From positions 62,001-126,000 of the forward strand of contig LOEZ01000058.1 of the NCBI GenBank assembly GCA_001516055.1: a stretch of DNA of 64,000 bases, given 5' to 3'. The first letter of the stretch is position 1. The number at the start of each line of letters is the position of its first letter. Shown here in pieces: positions 26,703 to 35,211 of the stretch. The DNA is from Gracilibacter sp. BRH_c7a. Lineage in GTDB: Bacteria; Bacillota; Desulfitobacteriia; Desulfitobacteriales; Syntrophobotulaceae. The translations under genes were made by a program, and so were the position numbers. The notes beneath the pieces are model-generated. The model was not told where the DNA came from, did no database searches, and saw nothing but the letters and a program-made list of their open reading frames with translations.

Positions 26703-27770
26703 ATGCTAAACAAACGAAAAATTATAACAATTATATCCATCCTGCTTACTTTGACTTTAATTTTGTCCGCATGCTCAGCACCCCTAAATAGCCCGGGAAA
26801 TAATGATACGAAAGAAAATGGAATGGTAAATCTCTACACTGATCGTCACTACGATACCGATCAAATGCTTTATGACTTATTTACCAGTGAAACCGGAATT
26901 AAGGTAAATGTCGTCAAGGGTGATTCCGATGAATTAATTGAGAGATTGGAAAGAGAAGGTAATGATACCCAAGCCGATGTACTTATAACAGCAGATGCTG
27001 GAAGACTCTATAAAGCTATGGAAAAAGAATTGTTACAACCTGTTGCTAGCCAGATTCTGACAAGCAATATCCCTCCAAACTTACGAGATGAGGACAATAA
27101 CTGGTTTGGTCTAACTGTAAGGGCGAGAGTTCTTGTATATTCGAAAGATAAAACGGATGAATCCGAACTTTCTACCTATGAAGACCTAACCGATCCCAAA
27201 TGGAAAGGTAAAATTCTTGTCCGCTCTTCATCCAATATCTATAACCAATCACTTCTCGCCTCGATGATTGCCATAAATGGTGAAGAAAAAACTAGAGAAT
27301 GGGCAAAAGGAATTGTAGAAAATCTAGCTCGTGAGCCAAAAGGGAACGATAGAGACCAAGCAACTGCAGTAATATCAGGAGAAGGTGATATTGCTATCAT
27401 GAATACTTATTATATTGGAAAAATGCTGACCTCAACAAATCCCGAAGAAATAAAAGTTGCCGAGAATGTAAGTGTTTTCTTCCCCAACCAGGAGACTACC
27501 GGGACCCATATTAATGTAAGCGGCATCGGGCTGACTAAAAGTGCTAAGAATCCTAAAAATGCAATTAAGCTGATGGAATTCCTGGTTAGTGAAAAAGCAC
27601 AGAAGCTATTCGCCGAAGCAAACTTCGAGTATCCTGTTAACCCAGATGTTCAATCCGCAGAAATGTTAAAAGCCTGGGGAAAATTTAAAAGCCAAGATAT
27701 TAATTTATCTCTTTTAGGTAAATACAATAAAAAAGCTACCGAGATTGCGAATGAAGTAGGTTGGAAGTAA
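26703..27770 (+). CDS. Fe(III) ABC transporter, substrate-binding lipoprotein
   Basis: 355 residues. A lipoprotein signal (LTLILSACS, lipid on Cys) is followed by an FbpA/FutA-type ferric-binding protein: NLYTDRHYDTDQMLYDLF, ADVLITADAGRLYKA, and the C-terminal iron-ligand Tyr pair in NTYYIGKML. It captures ferric iron outside the membrane. A Fur box and strong promoter lie upstream. The permease and ATPase follow on the same strand, making a complete FbpABC system. Confidence 0.92.
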   Translation: MLNKRKIITIISILLTLTLILSACSAPLNSPGNNDTKENGMVNLYTDRHYDTDQMLYDLFTSETGIKVNVVKGDSDELIERLEREGNDTQADVLITADAGRLYKAMEKELLQPVASQILTSNIPPNLRDEDNNWFGLTVRARVLVYSKDKTDESELSTYEDLTDPKWKGKILVRSSSNIYNQSLLASMIAINGEEKTREWAKGIVENLAREPKGNDRDQATAVISGEGDIAIMNTYYIGKMLTSTNPEEIKVAENVSVFFPNQETTGTHINVSGIGLTKSAKNPKNAIKLMEFLVSEKAQKLFAEANFEYPVNPDVQSAEMLKAWGKFKSQDINLSLLGKYNKKATEIANEVGWK

Positions 27771-27799
27771 TAACTCCTGATTCTACCCGTAGTTACTAA

Positions 27800-27831
27800 G
27801 AGGAGAAGCAACCTTAAGGTTGTTTCTCCTC
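27800..27831 (+). terminator. Intercistronic hairpin (attenuator or processing site)
   Basis: GAGGAGAAGCAACC pairs with GGTTGTTTCTCCTC (one mismatch, TTAA loop) between the binding-protein and permease genes. There is no U-run, so it more likely stabilises the upstream mRNA than stops transcription fully, keeping the binding protein in excess. Confidence 0.6.
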
Positions 27832-27854
27832 TGTTAGAAGGAGTGGTTATTGTC

Positions 27855-29498
27855 ATGAGATTTATTAAAGTGAATCTTAGATTTCTAAATGTTTGGTCCA
27901 TTTTCAGTTTCTTATTTGTATTAGGGATTATATTTTCTAATCTATTGGTTTTTACTTCATTGTTTCAGGCACCTTCAGAGAATTGGGAACACATTAAGGA
28001 ATATTTATTAGCGGATTATATAAAAAACACTCTGCTTCTAATAACCTTTACTGGTACATTTACATTTTTAATAGGCACTTCCTTAGCCTGGCTCATTTCA
28101 TTCTACGATTTTCCACTAAGAAATTTCTATAAATTGGCCTTTATTCTACCACTTGCCATCCCCACCTATATCGGGGCCTATACTTACACAGGTCTGTTAA
28201 ATTATACAGGTATTGTCCAATCTTCATTGAGGAATTATCTTAACTATCAGGTGAATCCAAAGCTCTTCGATATTATGAATATTGGTGGAGCAGTCTTTAT
28301 TTTTACTTTATTCTTGCTCCCTTATGTATATACAATAGTTTCATCTTTTTTCCAAAATCAGTCTTCTTCCCTAATTGAAACTGCACGCTTACTGGGAAGA
28401 AAACCTTTAAACATATTATTAACTATTTTATTGCCTTTGGCACGCCCTGCAATAATCGGGGGAGTAAGTCTTGTTGTTTTAGAAGTACTAAATGATTATG
28501 GAGTGGTCAAGTATTTTGGGATCACTACTTTTAGTACGGCAATATTCAAAAGCTGGTTTGGTATGGGAGATATTGACTCTGCAATAAGGCTTGCAGCATC
28601 ACTATTAATTATAGTTTTCTTTATCCTTACATTAGAGAAGATGGTGAGAGGCAGAAAAAGGTTTGACTCCTCAACATCTAAATTAAGACCTATCACTCTG
28701 CAAAAGTTAAGTGGCTACAAAGCTCTGCTGGCTTTCACTTATTCATTCCTTATATTTAGTCTCTCATTCTTAATTCCCATTCTTCAACTTCTTTATTGGT
28801 CTTTAATTACCTATAACAACGTTTTAAACAATAAGTTTTGGCAGCTGCTTGTGAATTCTATTTCCGTAGCCTTAGTCGCAACCTGTACCATTGTCTTCGC
28901 CTCTGTAATCGTCGCCAATTTTCAGAGAATTTCGGGAACCAAGTTGTCCAAAGCCTATGCCAAAATCACCACTTTCGGCTATTCTATCCCCGGAGCAGTT
29001 ATTGCCATTGGAGTAATGGTTCTGTTTATTAGCTTAGATCGAAAATTATTCTGGTTCTATAATATTGTCAATCCTGAATCAGCTGAACTAGTACTTAGCA
29101 TGAGTTTAGCCATGCTAATTTTCGCTTATGTAATCCGCTTTCTGGCCATCGGCTTTAATTCAGTACAGACTGGCTTTGAAAAGATAGGAAAAAAATTCTT
29201 TGAGGCTTCAAGAACTCTCGGGATGACAACAACAAAGACTTTCTTCAAAATCGATCTCCCAATGCTCAAACCGGCACTCGTAGGCGGTTTCGTACTGGCT
29301 TTTGTTGATGTTTTGAAGGAATTGCCCTTAACTTTAATCCTTCGCCCATTTAATTTTGATACCCTGGCTACCAAAGTCTATCAATATGCAAGCGACGAGA
29401 TGATTCCAGAGGCTGGAGTCCCTTCTCTGATAATCATCGTAGTTAGTCTTATCTCAATATTCTTGTTAAATAAAATGATTATGAAGGAGGAAGGTTGA
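27855..29498 (+). CDS. Fe(III) ABC transporter permease
   Basis: 547 residues, about twelve membrane helices in two fused permease halves. Two EAA-loop motifs appear: ETARLLGRKPLNILLTILLP (half 1) and EASRTLGMTTTKTFFKIDLP (half 2), which dock the ATPase. This is the FbpB/AfuB/SfuB fused type. A GTG 12 nt upstream is in frame but overlaps the AAGGAG site, so the ATG is preferred. The stop overlaps the ATPase start (TGATG). Confidence 0.93.
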   Translation: MRFIKVNLRFLNVWSIFSFLFVLGIIFSNLLVFTSLFQAPSENWEHIKEYLLADYIKNTLLLITFTGTFTFLIGTSLAWLISFYDFPLRNFYKLAFILPLAIPTYIGAYTYTGLLNYTGIVQSSLRNYLNYQVNPKLFDIMNIGGAVFIFTLFLLPYVYTIVSSFFQNQSSSLIETARLLGRKPLNILLTILLPLARPAIIGGVSLVVLEVLNDYGVVKYFGITTFSTAIFKSWFGMGDIDSAIRLAASLLIIVFFILTLEKMVRGRKRFDSSTSKLRPITLQKLSGYKALLAFTYSFLIFSLSFLIPILQLLYWSLITYNNVLNNKFWQLLVNSISVALVATCTIVFASVIVANFQRISGTKLSKAYAKITTFGYSIPGAVIAIGVMVLFISLDRKLFWFYNIVNPESAELVLSMSLAMLIFAYVIRFLAIGFNSVQTGFEKIGKKFFEASRTLGMTTTKTFFKIDLPMLKPALVGGFVLAFVDVLKELPLTLILRPFNFDTLATKVYQYASDEMIPEAGVPSLIIIVVSLISIFLLNKMIMKEEG

Positions 29499-30169
29499 TG
29501 TATGTCCAAATTCGCGACTTAACTTTCCGTTATAAGAATTCCGATGAAGATATCCTCAAAAATTTAAACCTTGATATTATGCAAGGTGAGGTCATCTCTG
29601 TATTAGGCCAGAGTGGAAGTGGCAAGAGCACCCTCCTTAGAATGATTGCCGGCTTAGAGAAACCCTCCAAAGGTACAATAATAATTGATAATAAGATAAT
29701 GGTCGATCGTGACACTTTTTTGTTTCCTGAAGAGCGCGGGGTTGGCATGGTGTTCCAAGATTATGCCTTGTTCCCCCATCTCAATGTAGAAAAAAATATT
29801 AGGTATGGCTTACACTCGTTCAGTAAAAAAGAGCAATCGAAGCGCCTCCAGGAAGTTTTAGAGTTGGTCAATCTCACAGAGTTCGCAAAGAGATATCCTC
29901 ACGAGCTGAGTGGTGGACAACAACAAAGGGTAGCTCTAGCCAGAGCTCTAGCTCCTAAACCTTCAGTACTACTGCTCGATGAACCTTTCAGTAACCTAGA
30001 TGCTGACTTAAAAGGTAGAATACGCATAGAATTAGGTAGAATAATTAGACAATCAGGTATTACTTCCATCTTTGTAACTCATGATCAGGAAGATTCTAGG
30101 GCGATTGCCGATAGAGTTGTATTTCTTGAGAGTCAAAACCATAAATCCCCTCTTATAAAGTCATTATAG
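29498..30169 (+). CDS. Fe(III) ABC transporter ATP-binding protein
   Basis: 223 residues. Walker A GQSGSGKST, Q-loop VFQDYALFPH, signature LSGGQQQRVALARALAP, Walker B LLLDEPFSNLD, H-loop VTHDQ. It energises the FbpB permease. It is shorter than typical FbpC (about 350) because the C-terminal regulatory/TOBE domain is absent; the ORF ends cleanly at RVVFLES, so it is a natural short form, as in some Clostridia, rather than an obvious frameshift. Confidence 0.93.
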   Translation: MYVQIRDLTFRYKNSDEDILKNLNLDIMQGEVISVLGQSGSGKSTLLRMIAGLEKPSKGTIIIDNKIMVDRDTFLFPEERGVGMVFQDYALFPHLNVEKNIRYGLHSFSKKEQSKRLQEVLELVNLTEFAKRYPHELSGGQQQRVALARALAPKPSVLLLDEPFSNLDADLKGRIRIELGRIIRQSGITSIFVTHDQEDSRAIADRVVFLESQNHKSPLIKSL

Positions 30170-30311
30170 CACTTATTTTATATAGCTATTGAATGGAGTA
30201 TATGAGGGATAAAAGACTGCTATACATATTAATTAGCAGACTTTCTTAAAATTATTTTTCTAGTTATCCTTCCTGAGTACGCTTCTCGTGAGTAGAATCC
30301 ATTGACTGACA

Positions 30312-30357
30312 AACAATAACAGGAGCAGGGATTACCCTGCTCCTGTTATTGTTTTAT
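30312..30357. terminator. Strong bidirectional terminator
   Basis: A 19-bp perfect stem (30312-30330 with 30335-30353, ATTA loop) followed by TTTTATT. It separates the iron operon from the convergent small secreted protein gene. Confidence 0.88.
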
Positions 30358-30377
30358 TATACTTGAATCTAAGATGC

Positions 30378-30731
30378 TTACCAACCCATCATCATTCCAC
30401 CACCATGGTGGCCAAAGCCCATGCCAGAACCCCATTGACCCGATTCAATAGATTGCTGCATTATATTCATTCTTTCTTCCATGAATTCTGCCTGTTCTTG
30501 AGTGAGGTTTCCGTCAGTGACATTTTGTTGCAATACTTCTTTTTTAACATCGAAAATTTGAGCGAACAATGAACTAATCTTTGATTGTTGTTCCTCAGTT
30601 ATTTTTAATTGAGAGGAATTGCCTCCCCAGAATGGACGGTTAAATGTTGAATTCTGAGTAGCTGCCATGGTAAAAGATGAAATCCCAAGAACCAACACCA
30701 ACGCTAGGATAACGATTATCCCTTTTTTCAT
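30378..30731 (-). CDS. Secreted DUF2680-like protein with His/Met-rich tail
   Basis: 117 residues. A Sec signal peptide (MKKGIIVILALVLVLGISSF) with cleavage probably after TMAA, then a helical region (ITEEQQSKISSLFAQIFDVK, then LTQEQAEFMEERMN) and a Gly-His-Met tail (GMGFGHHGGGMMMGW). The layout fits the DUF2680/Spy-like family of Firmicutes. The tail could bind soft metals such as copper; that is an inference. AAGGAG precedes the ATG. Confidence 0.78.
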   Translation of the reverse strand: MKKGIIVILALVLVLGISSFTMAATQNSTFNRPFWGGNSSQLKITEEQQSKISSLFAQIFDVKKEVLQQNVTDGNLTQEQAEFMEERMNIMQQSIESGQWGSGMGFGHHGGGMMMGW

Positions 30732-30804
30732 AAATCTTCACTCCTTTTAAGTAAATTAAAATTTATTTGTTTAAACTATAACCATAAAATATGGCGAAAA
30801 TATG

Positions 30805-30855
30805 ACAGAAAAAATAAGCAATCTAAAGAACTGATATAGGTCTTTCAGATTGCTT
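30805..30855 (-). terminator. Intrinsic terminator of the hydrogenase-like signalling operon
   Basis: AAGCAATCT (30816-30824) pairs with AGATTGCTT (30847-30855), extended by AAAG/CTTT, and is followed on the minus strand by TATTTTTTCTG. It lies 33 bp after the receiver-STAS stop. Confidence 0.82.
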
Positions 30856-30887
30856 AGTCAGATAGATATTTTATTTTTATCTTGTTA

Positions 30888-31679
30888 CTAATTAGATGCT
30901 TCGATAATCTCGGCTAAATTATTAATTCCTCTTTCTTTGACTATTTTTACAAAATTTTTGTTGCTTGAGACTACTTTAATACTGCCCTTGACATTTTTAA
31001 TGGCTTTTACCATATCCTCTGCTTTCGCCAGAAGCGAATCAGGCAAGGTTTCTATAAGGCCAAAGTTCAATACTACTTTTAATGGCTTAACTAGCAATAA
31101 CCCATGCACTGCTTGTGTAAGCGAGGTAAAACTCTCGTCATTGATACTAGGGAAAAGAGTAATGTGAAAGGCGTTATCATTATTTTCAATAGTAAATGGG
31201 TCACTATTCTCAAATTGTGGTGGGTTAGTCTCTGGCTGTTTCTCTTCTGGTAGAGTATCTTCTGGTAGAGTATCTTCTGGTAACTTTTCCTCCCGAGCTT
31301 CCATAGGCTCTGGGATATTGATTCCCAATACTTTATTAACGACCTTAATCACCGTCTCCGAATCGATTGGTTTAATTATATAATGTTTTGCTCCCTCTTT
31401 TAATGCTTCCAAAACCATACTTCGTTGATCAAGGGCACTAACCATTACAATTTTGGCGTCCGGATATTCCTTTCTGATTAACTTAACTGCCTCTATTCCG
31501 TTGACATTAGGCATAGTGATATCCATAGTTACTAAATCAGGGACATGCGTACGATACATGAGTTGGGCCTGTCCCCCATTTATTGCCTCTCCCACCACCG
31601 TGTGACCGGCTTGAACAAGAATAGTTTTTAAGTTTCGCCTCATTATCGTAGAATCATCAACTATAAGAACTCGCGCCAT
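30888..31679 (-). CDS. Receiver-STAS fusion response regulator
   Basis: 263 residues. Residues 1-118 are a CheY-like receiver (VDDS acidic pair, VTMDITMP with phosphoacceptor Asp, IIKPID Lys). A linker (about 125-160) has the repeat LPEDTLPEDTLPEE. Residues 165-263 look like a STAS/anti-sigma-antagonist-like domain (DNAFHITLFPSINDES, then PLKVVLNFG, KGSIKVVSSNKNFVKI). It starts 2 nt after the stop of the hydrogenase-like/CheA fusion, so it is surely its partner. Output through STAS suggests partner-protein switching instead of DNA binding. Confidence 0.82.
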   Translation of the reverse strand: MARVLIVDDSTIMRRNLKTILVQAGHTVVGEAINGGQAQLMYRTHVPDLVTMDITMPNVNGIEAVKLIRKEYPDAKIVMVSALDQRSMVLEALKEGAKHYIIKPIDSETVIKVVNKVLGINIPEPMEAREEKLPEDTLPEDTLPEEKQPETNPPQFENSDPFTIENNDNAFHITLFPSINDESFTSLTQAVHGLLLVKPLKVVLNFGLIETLPDSLLAKAEDMVKAIKNVKGSIKVVSSNKNFVKIVKERGINNLAEIIEASN

Positions 31680-31681
31680 TT

Positions 31682-34600
31682 TTAAAAAGCTCCCTCCTGC
31701 GTAATACTTTCATCTATAAGACGACCGCCAACTGCGCCCTCAGATTCGACCAGCCCTAAGCTAAACCGACCTGCAGACGTTTGTAACTGGCAGCTCCAAA
31801 TCTGCGCTTCTTTGTATCTCATTAAAGCATCATCCGAGGTCAAATCCACTGGACTACCAATTACCAACAATTCTTCCAGACCCGGAAAATGTTTAACAGA
31901 ATTCCCCAAGATTGTATTGGCACTCTCTGCTAAGATATCCTGCATATATTCATCTTCCTCATCTGGTTGAAGGTCATCGATTAAATAATTTCGCACCATT
32001 AATCTTAAAACATCATCATCAACACTTAAGACGAAATAGCATTCGATAGCTCCTCTAATCCCTAATAAAACCGTCTTCTTATTCAGTTCTATGGAGTTAG
32101 GCTGGATAATCGCTGTTTTATCAGCGGGTCTTGATTCCAAGCCAATCTGCTCAGAAAGGAATGATCTAGCTGTCTCCAACAAGGGAGCTAATAAATCACT
32201 AACTGGAACAGTCCATATTTCTTCAGTCTCTAACGGTAGATATAGATAGAATGTGGTACCCTGCCCTAATACAGTTTCTACCTTTGAATAGCCGCCTAAC
32301 TTAGTCAACTCGTTTTTGAGAACAGCTAGCCCCACACCCCTGCCAGATACTTCCGTTACATTTTCCTTAGTAGAAAATCCGTCAACGAAAATAAGTTGGA
32401 GAATTTCTTCGTCACTGGCATCCTGAAGTTGTTCTTCGGGAAGCAACCCTTGAACCAAGGCCTTTCGACGTAAAGCCATTGAATCGATCCCTCGGCCATC
32501 ATCACTTATTGAGATGACAATATATCTATCATTGGTTGAAATATTTATGGCTATCTCGCCGTATTCTTCCTTACCAAGTTCCACCCGATCATCTACGCTC
32601 TCTAATCCGTGATCAACTGCATTACGAAAAACATGCACAAGTGATTTAATAACGCCTTTGTAGGCATCCGGGTCTACTTGGATAGGTTCTGCAGTAAGTT
32701 TGACGGGATAGATACGTTTCTCTAAACGTTCTGCCAACCTGTTTACATAATCGGCAAAAGAGCTAAACAGTTCTGCAAGAGGCTTATAACGAAGCCTGCG
32801 CAGTTCAGGAATCAACAGTTTACACTCCGAGGGTGGCAAGAGGGTTACAATTCGATTCTCAATTTCTATCAGTTTATTTTTACTAATGACCAATTCGTCA
32901 TGCTCGGTTAACAGCTTTTGTCCCAGAATCTCCTCAAGGTAGGCTAGATCTTCCTGTAACCATGTTTCCAGGTCTATCTCGGTAAATAAATGTTTAAGTT
33001 CTCCTTGATCCAATCCCCCTTCATTCTTAAAATCAGTCATTGTTGTTTCTAGTTGGTGTAAGTTCTCAACTATGAAACTCATATCCAATTGACTGAAGTT
33101 ACCCTTAAAGGTATGGAGTTGGCGAAAAATCTCGGCAAACTTTTCCTCATCCTTAGCTGAACTTGCTAAAATTCTTTGTAACCCGGAAGTACTGAACCGG
33201 CGAAAATCATTGACATTTTGGATAAAATCAGTGCGATTAACAATGACTTTAACGACCATTTTTAAAAGGTTTCGTTCTTGTTCCACTTGGCTTTCCAAAA
33301 GCCGATTCTCAGTAACATCACTCAATATTGCCATACAGACTTCTGCATTATCACTCTCTGGATCTTTAATTATTTTATACTCAATATTTATGTATCTGGA
33401 GTTAATTATTACTTCTGAGGGGAGTAAGGGAAGATAAATCTCTCGCACCTCATTATCCTGGTTGTTAAGAATTTCAAAGAAGATAGATTCAACAAAAACT
33501 TGTTGTTCCTGATCCTTTGGGAAGATAAGATTAGCGAATCTGGCACCCGCAATCTGTCCCCCAAAAATTTTTACACACTCATTACTGTACTCTTCACGAA
33601 CTAATAGGTCTGGCCCAAAGGACAAAAACCCTTGCCCAGCACTATTGAGAAGATTACGCAGAGCCATAGTACGATTAGCAACAGTTTGTTCAAGCACTTC
33701 ATTCGAGGCCGCAATTTCATCACGCTGTTCTTCAATCTCCAATGTCTGGGCCTCAACCTGTTGGAGATGTTGCTCATTTTCCTTAAAGAGATAATACTTA
33801 CAGCTCTCTACTGGATTTAGGTCGTTATAAATAGCCAACATCATATCGCGGCAATTACCGTAGCCACACGAAGCACAGTTTATTCCCCGTTCTTCCGGGG
33901 TTAGCTTATGCATAAGTTCCCAAATATTCTCTTCCTCTACCAAGGATGGAGACCGAAGGTAGCGGTTAGCAGATTTATCACTATATGAGCGGGAATATGC
34001 TGTTTGATTATTCTCAAGACCACGGTAAAACTCTTCGAAGATTACCCGCGGATCGCCTTCCATTCTGGGTTGATGCTTCTCAGTTTGTGCAGCCTTTCTT
34101 TTATCAATAATTGAATCAATTTTATACTTCGATAGACTATGACAAACAGCAGGGCCACCATTGCAACCGTAGGAACAGTTAAGGATGTCCACGAGCACAG
34201 GGGCTTGTCCGCACTGGATATCCTCCATTAGCTCTGTCAGGTATTTTCCGTAAACCTCCTCTGGACCCTCTACCCTAGGAATATCAGCTTTTTGAATCGC
34301 AATTCCAAAACGTTTAAATGTATCGGTTAAACCTCCCGGCTGTGAATATCCCACAGCACGCTCAGCCTCTGGGGTATCGAAATTTGATGGCTCTAATTCT
34401 TCTAACCGAATTCCCTGCTGATCCAAATAGTTTGTTAAGGACTTAAACGTCACATTATAGGCCACAGCTCCATGGGTATTCGGGTCGTGGAATTCACGCC
34501 GTTTTGCCAGACAGGGGCCTAAAAAAGCGAGTTTCAGATTTTTAAACTGAGGTTGTGTCTTAAGCCAAATTGCTGCATCTACAGTTGGTGAATGCGTCGG

Positions 34601-35086
34601 AGCCAGGTAAGGAACCAAATCACTTTGGTACGTTTCGATGTAACTCACGACAGCCGGACAAGGCTGAGCAATAATTGGCTTTCTAACATCGGCCTCTAAA
34701 GCTTTAACATATAGATATGTAGTAATTTCCGCACCAAAACTCACATCGAAAACATTATGTACACCAATACGCTTTAAGGCTGTAAGTAATTGTGGAAACC
34801 AGGGATGATAATTAACGGCTGCTGCAGGAGCCACTAAAACACCCAAAGGAACGCCAGCGTTTAAATCTTGCATGAAATCAGTAAAATCATCGACTCCGTA
34901 ACGAGCATAATGACCCTTTTCAGCACAGGCTCTAATACATTCACCACAACCAATGCATAGTTCAGAATTTACGGAGATTCCATCCGGTTCTACCACATTA
35001 CAAAGTTTTACGGGACATACCCGGATACAAGCCAGACAATGCTGACATTTAGTTTTATCAACTCTGATTACTTCTGGTAGGCCCAT
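31682..35086 (-). CDS. [FeFe]-hydrogenase-like sensor fused to CheA-type kinase and CheX
   Basis: 1134 residues. Order: two 4Fe-4S ferredoxin motifs (Cys near 14-24 and 44-54); a hydrogenase-like H-cluster domain (about 75-320) with C143 (QPCP), C192 (GPCLAK), C304 and C308 (NCSYGC); a further Fe-S motif CASCGYGNC plus Cys (about 404-429); coiled coil; PAS (about 480-600); an HPt-like HTFKGN with H658; CheA-like HATPase (VFRNAVDHGLE, DDGRGID, GRGVGLAVL); and a CheX-like tail with the ESANTILGN phosphatase motif. All four H-cluster cysteines remain, but the proton-shuttling Cys of TSCCP is Pro, as expected for a sensor. It should sense H2 or redox state and phosphorylate the adjacent receiver-STAS protein. 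Start chosen from AGGAG spacing. Confidence 0.85.
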   Translation of the reverse strand: MGLPEVIRVDKTKCQHCLACIRVCPVKLCNVVEPDGISVNSELCIGCGECIRACAEKGHYARYGVDDFTDFMQDLNAGVPLGVLVAPAAAVNYHPWFPQLLTALKRIGVHNVFDVSFGAEITTYLYVKALEADVRKPIIAQPCPAVVSYIETYQSDLVPYLAPTHSPTVDAAIWLKTQPQFKNLKLAFLGPCLAKRREFHDPNTHGAVAYNVTFKSLTNYLDQQGIRLEELEPSNFDTPEAERAVGYSQPGGLTDTFKRFGIAIQKADIPRVEGPEEVYGKYLTELMEDIQCGQAPVLVDILNCSYGCNGGPAVCHSLSKYKIDSIIDKRKAAQTEKHQPRMEGDPRVIFEEFYRGLENNQTAYSRSYSDKSANRYLRSPSLVEEENIWELMHKLTPEERGINCASCGYGNCRDMMLAIYNDLNPVESCKYYLFKENEQHLQQVEAQTLEIEEQRDEIAASNEVLEQTVANRTMALRNLLNSAGQGFLSFGPDLLVREEYSNECVKIFGGQIAGARFANLIFPKDQEQQVFVESIFFEILNNQDNEVREIYLPLLPSEVIINSRYINIEYKIIKDPESDNAEVCMAILSDVTENRLLESQVEQERNLLKMVVKVIVNRTDFIQNVNDFRRFSTSGLQRILASSAKDEEKFAEIFRQLHTFKGNFSQLDMSFIVENLHQLETTMTDFKNEGGLDQGELKHLFTEIDLETWLQEDLAYLEEILGQKLLTEHDELVISKNKLIEIENRIVTLLPPSECKLLIPELRRLRYKPLAELFSSFADYVNRLAERLEKRIYPVKLTAEPIQVDPDAYKGVIKSLVHVFRNAVDHGLESVDDRVELGKEEYGEIAINISTNDRYIVISISDDGRGIDSMALRRKALVQGLLPEEQLQDASDEEILQLIFVDGFSTKENVTEVSGRGVGLAVLKNELTKLGGYSKVETVLGQGTTFYLYLPLETEEIWTVPVSDLLAPLLETARSFLSEQIGLESRPADKTAIIQPNSIELNKKTVLLGIRGAIECYFVLSVDDDVLRLMVRNYLIDDLQPDEEDEYMQDILAESANTILGNSVKHFPGLEELLVIGSPVDLTSDDALMRYKEAQIWSCQLQTSAGRFSLGLVESEGAVGGRLIDESITQEGAF

Positions 35087-35211
35087 TCTCATACTCCTCT
35101 CTAAATGCAACCTTATATCTCGCGAATAATCTAAAAATTGACATAATATTCTCTATATACTATATCATCAAATATTTTATCCAGTTGTCGAAATATGTTG
35201 AATTAGAAAAT

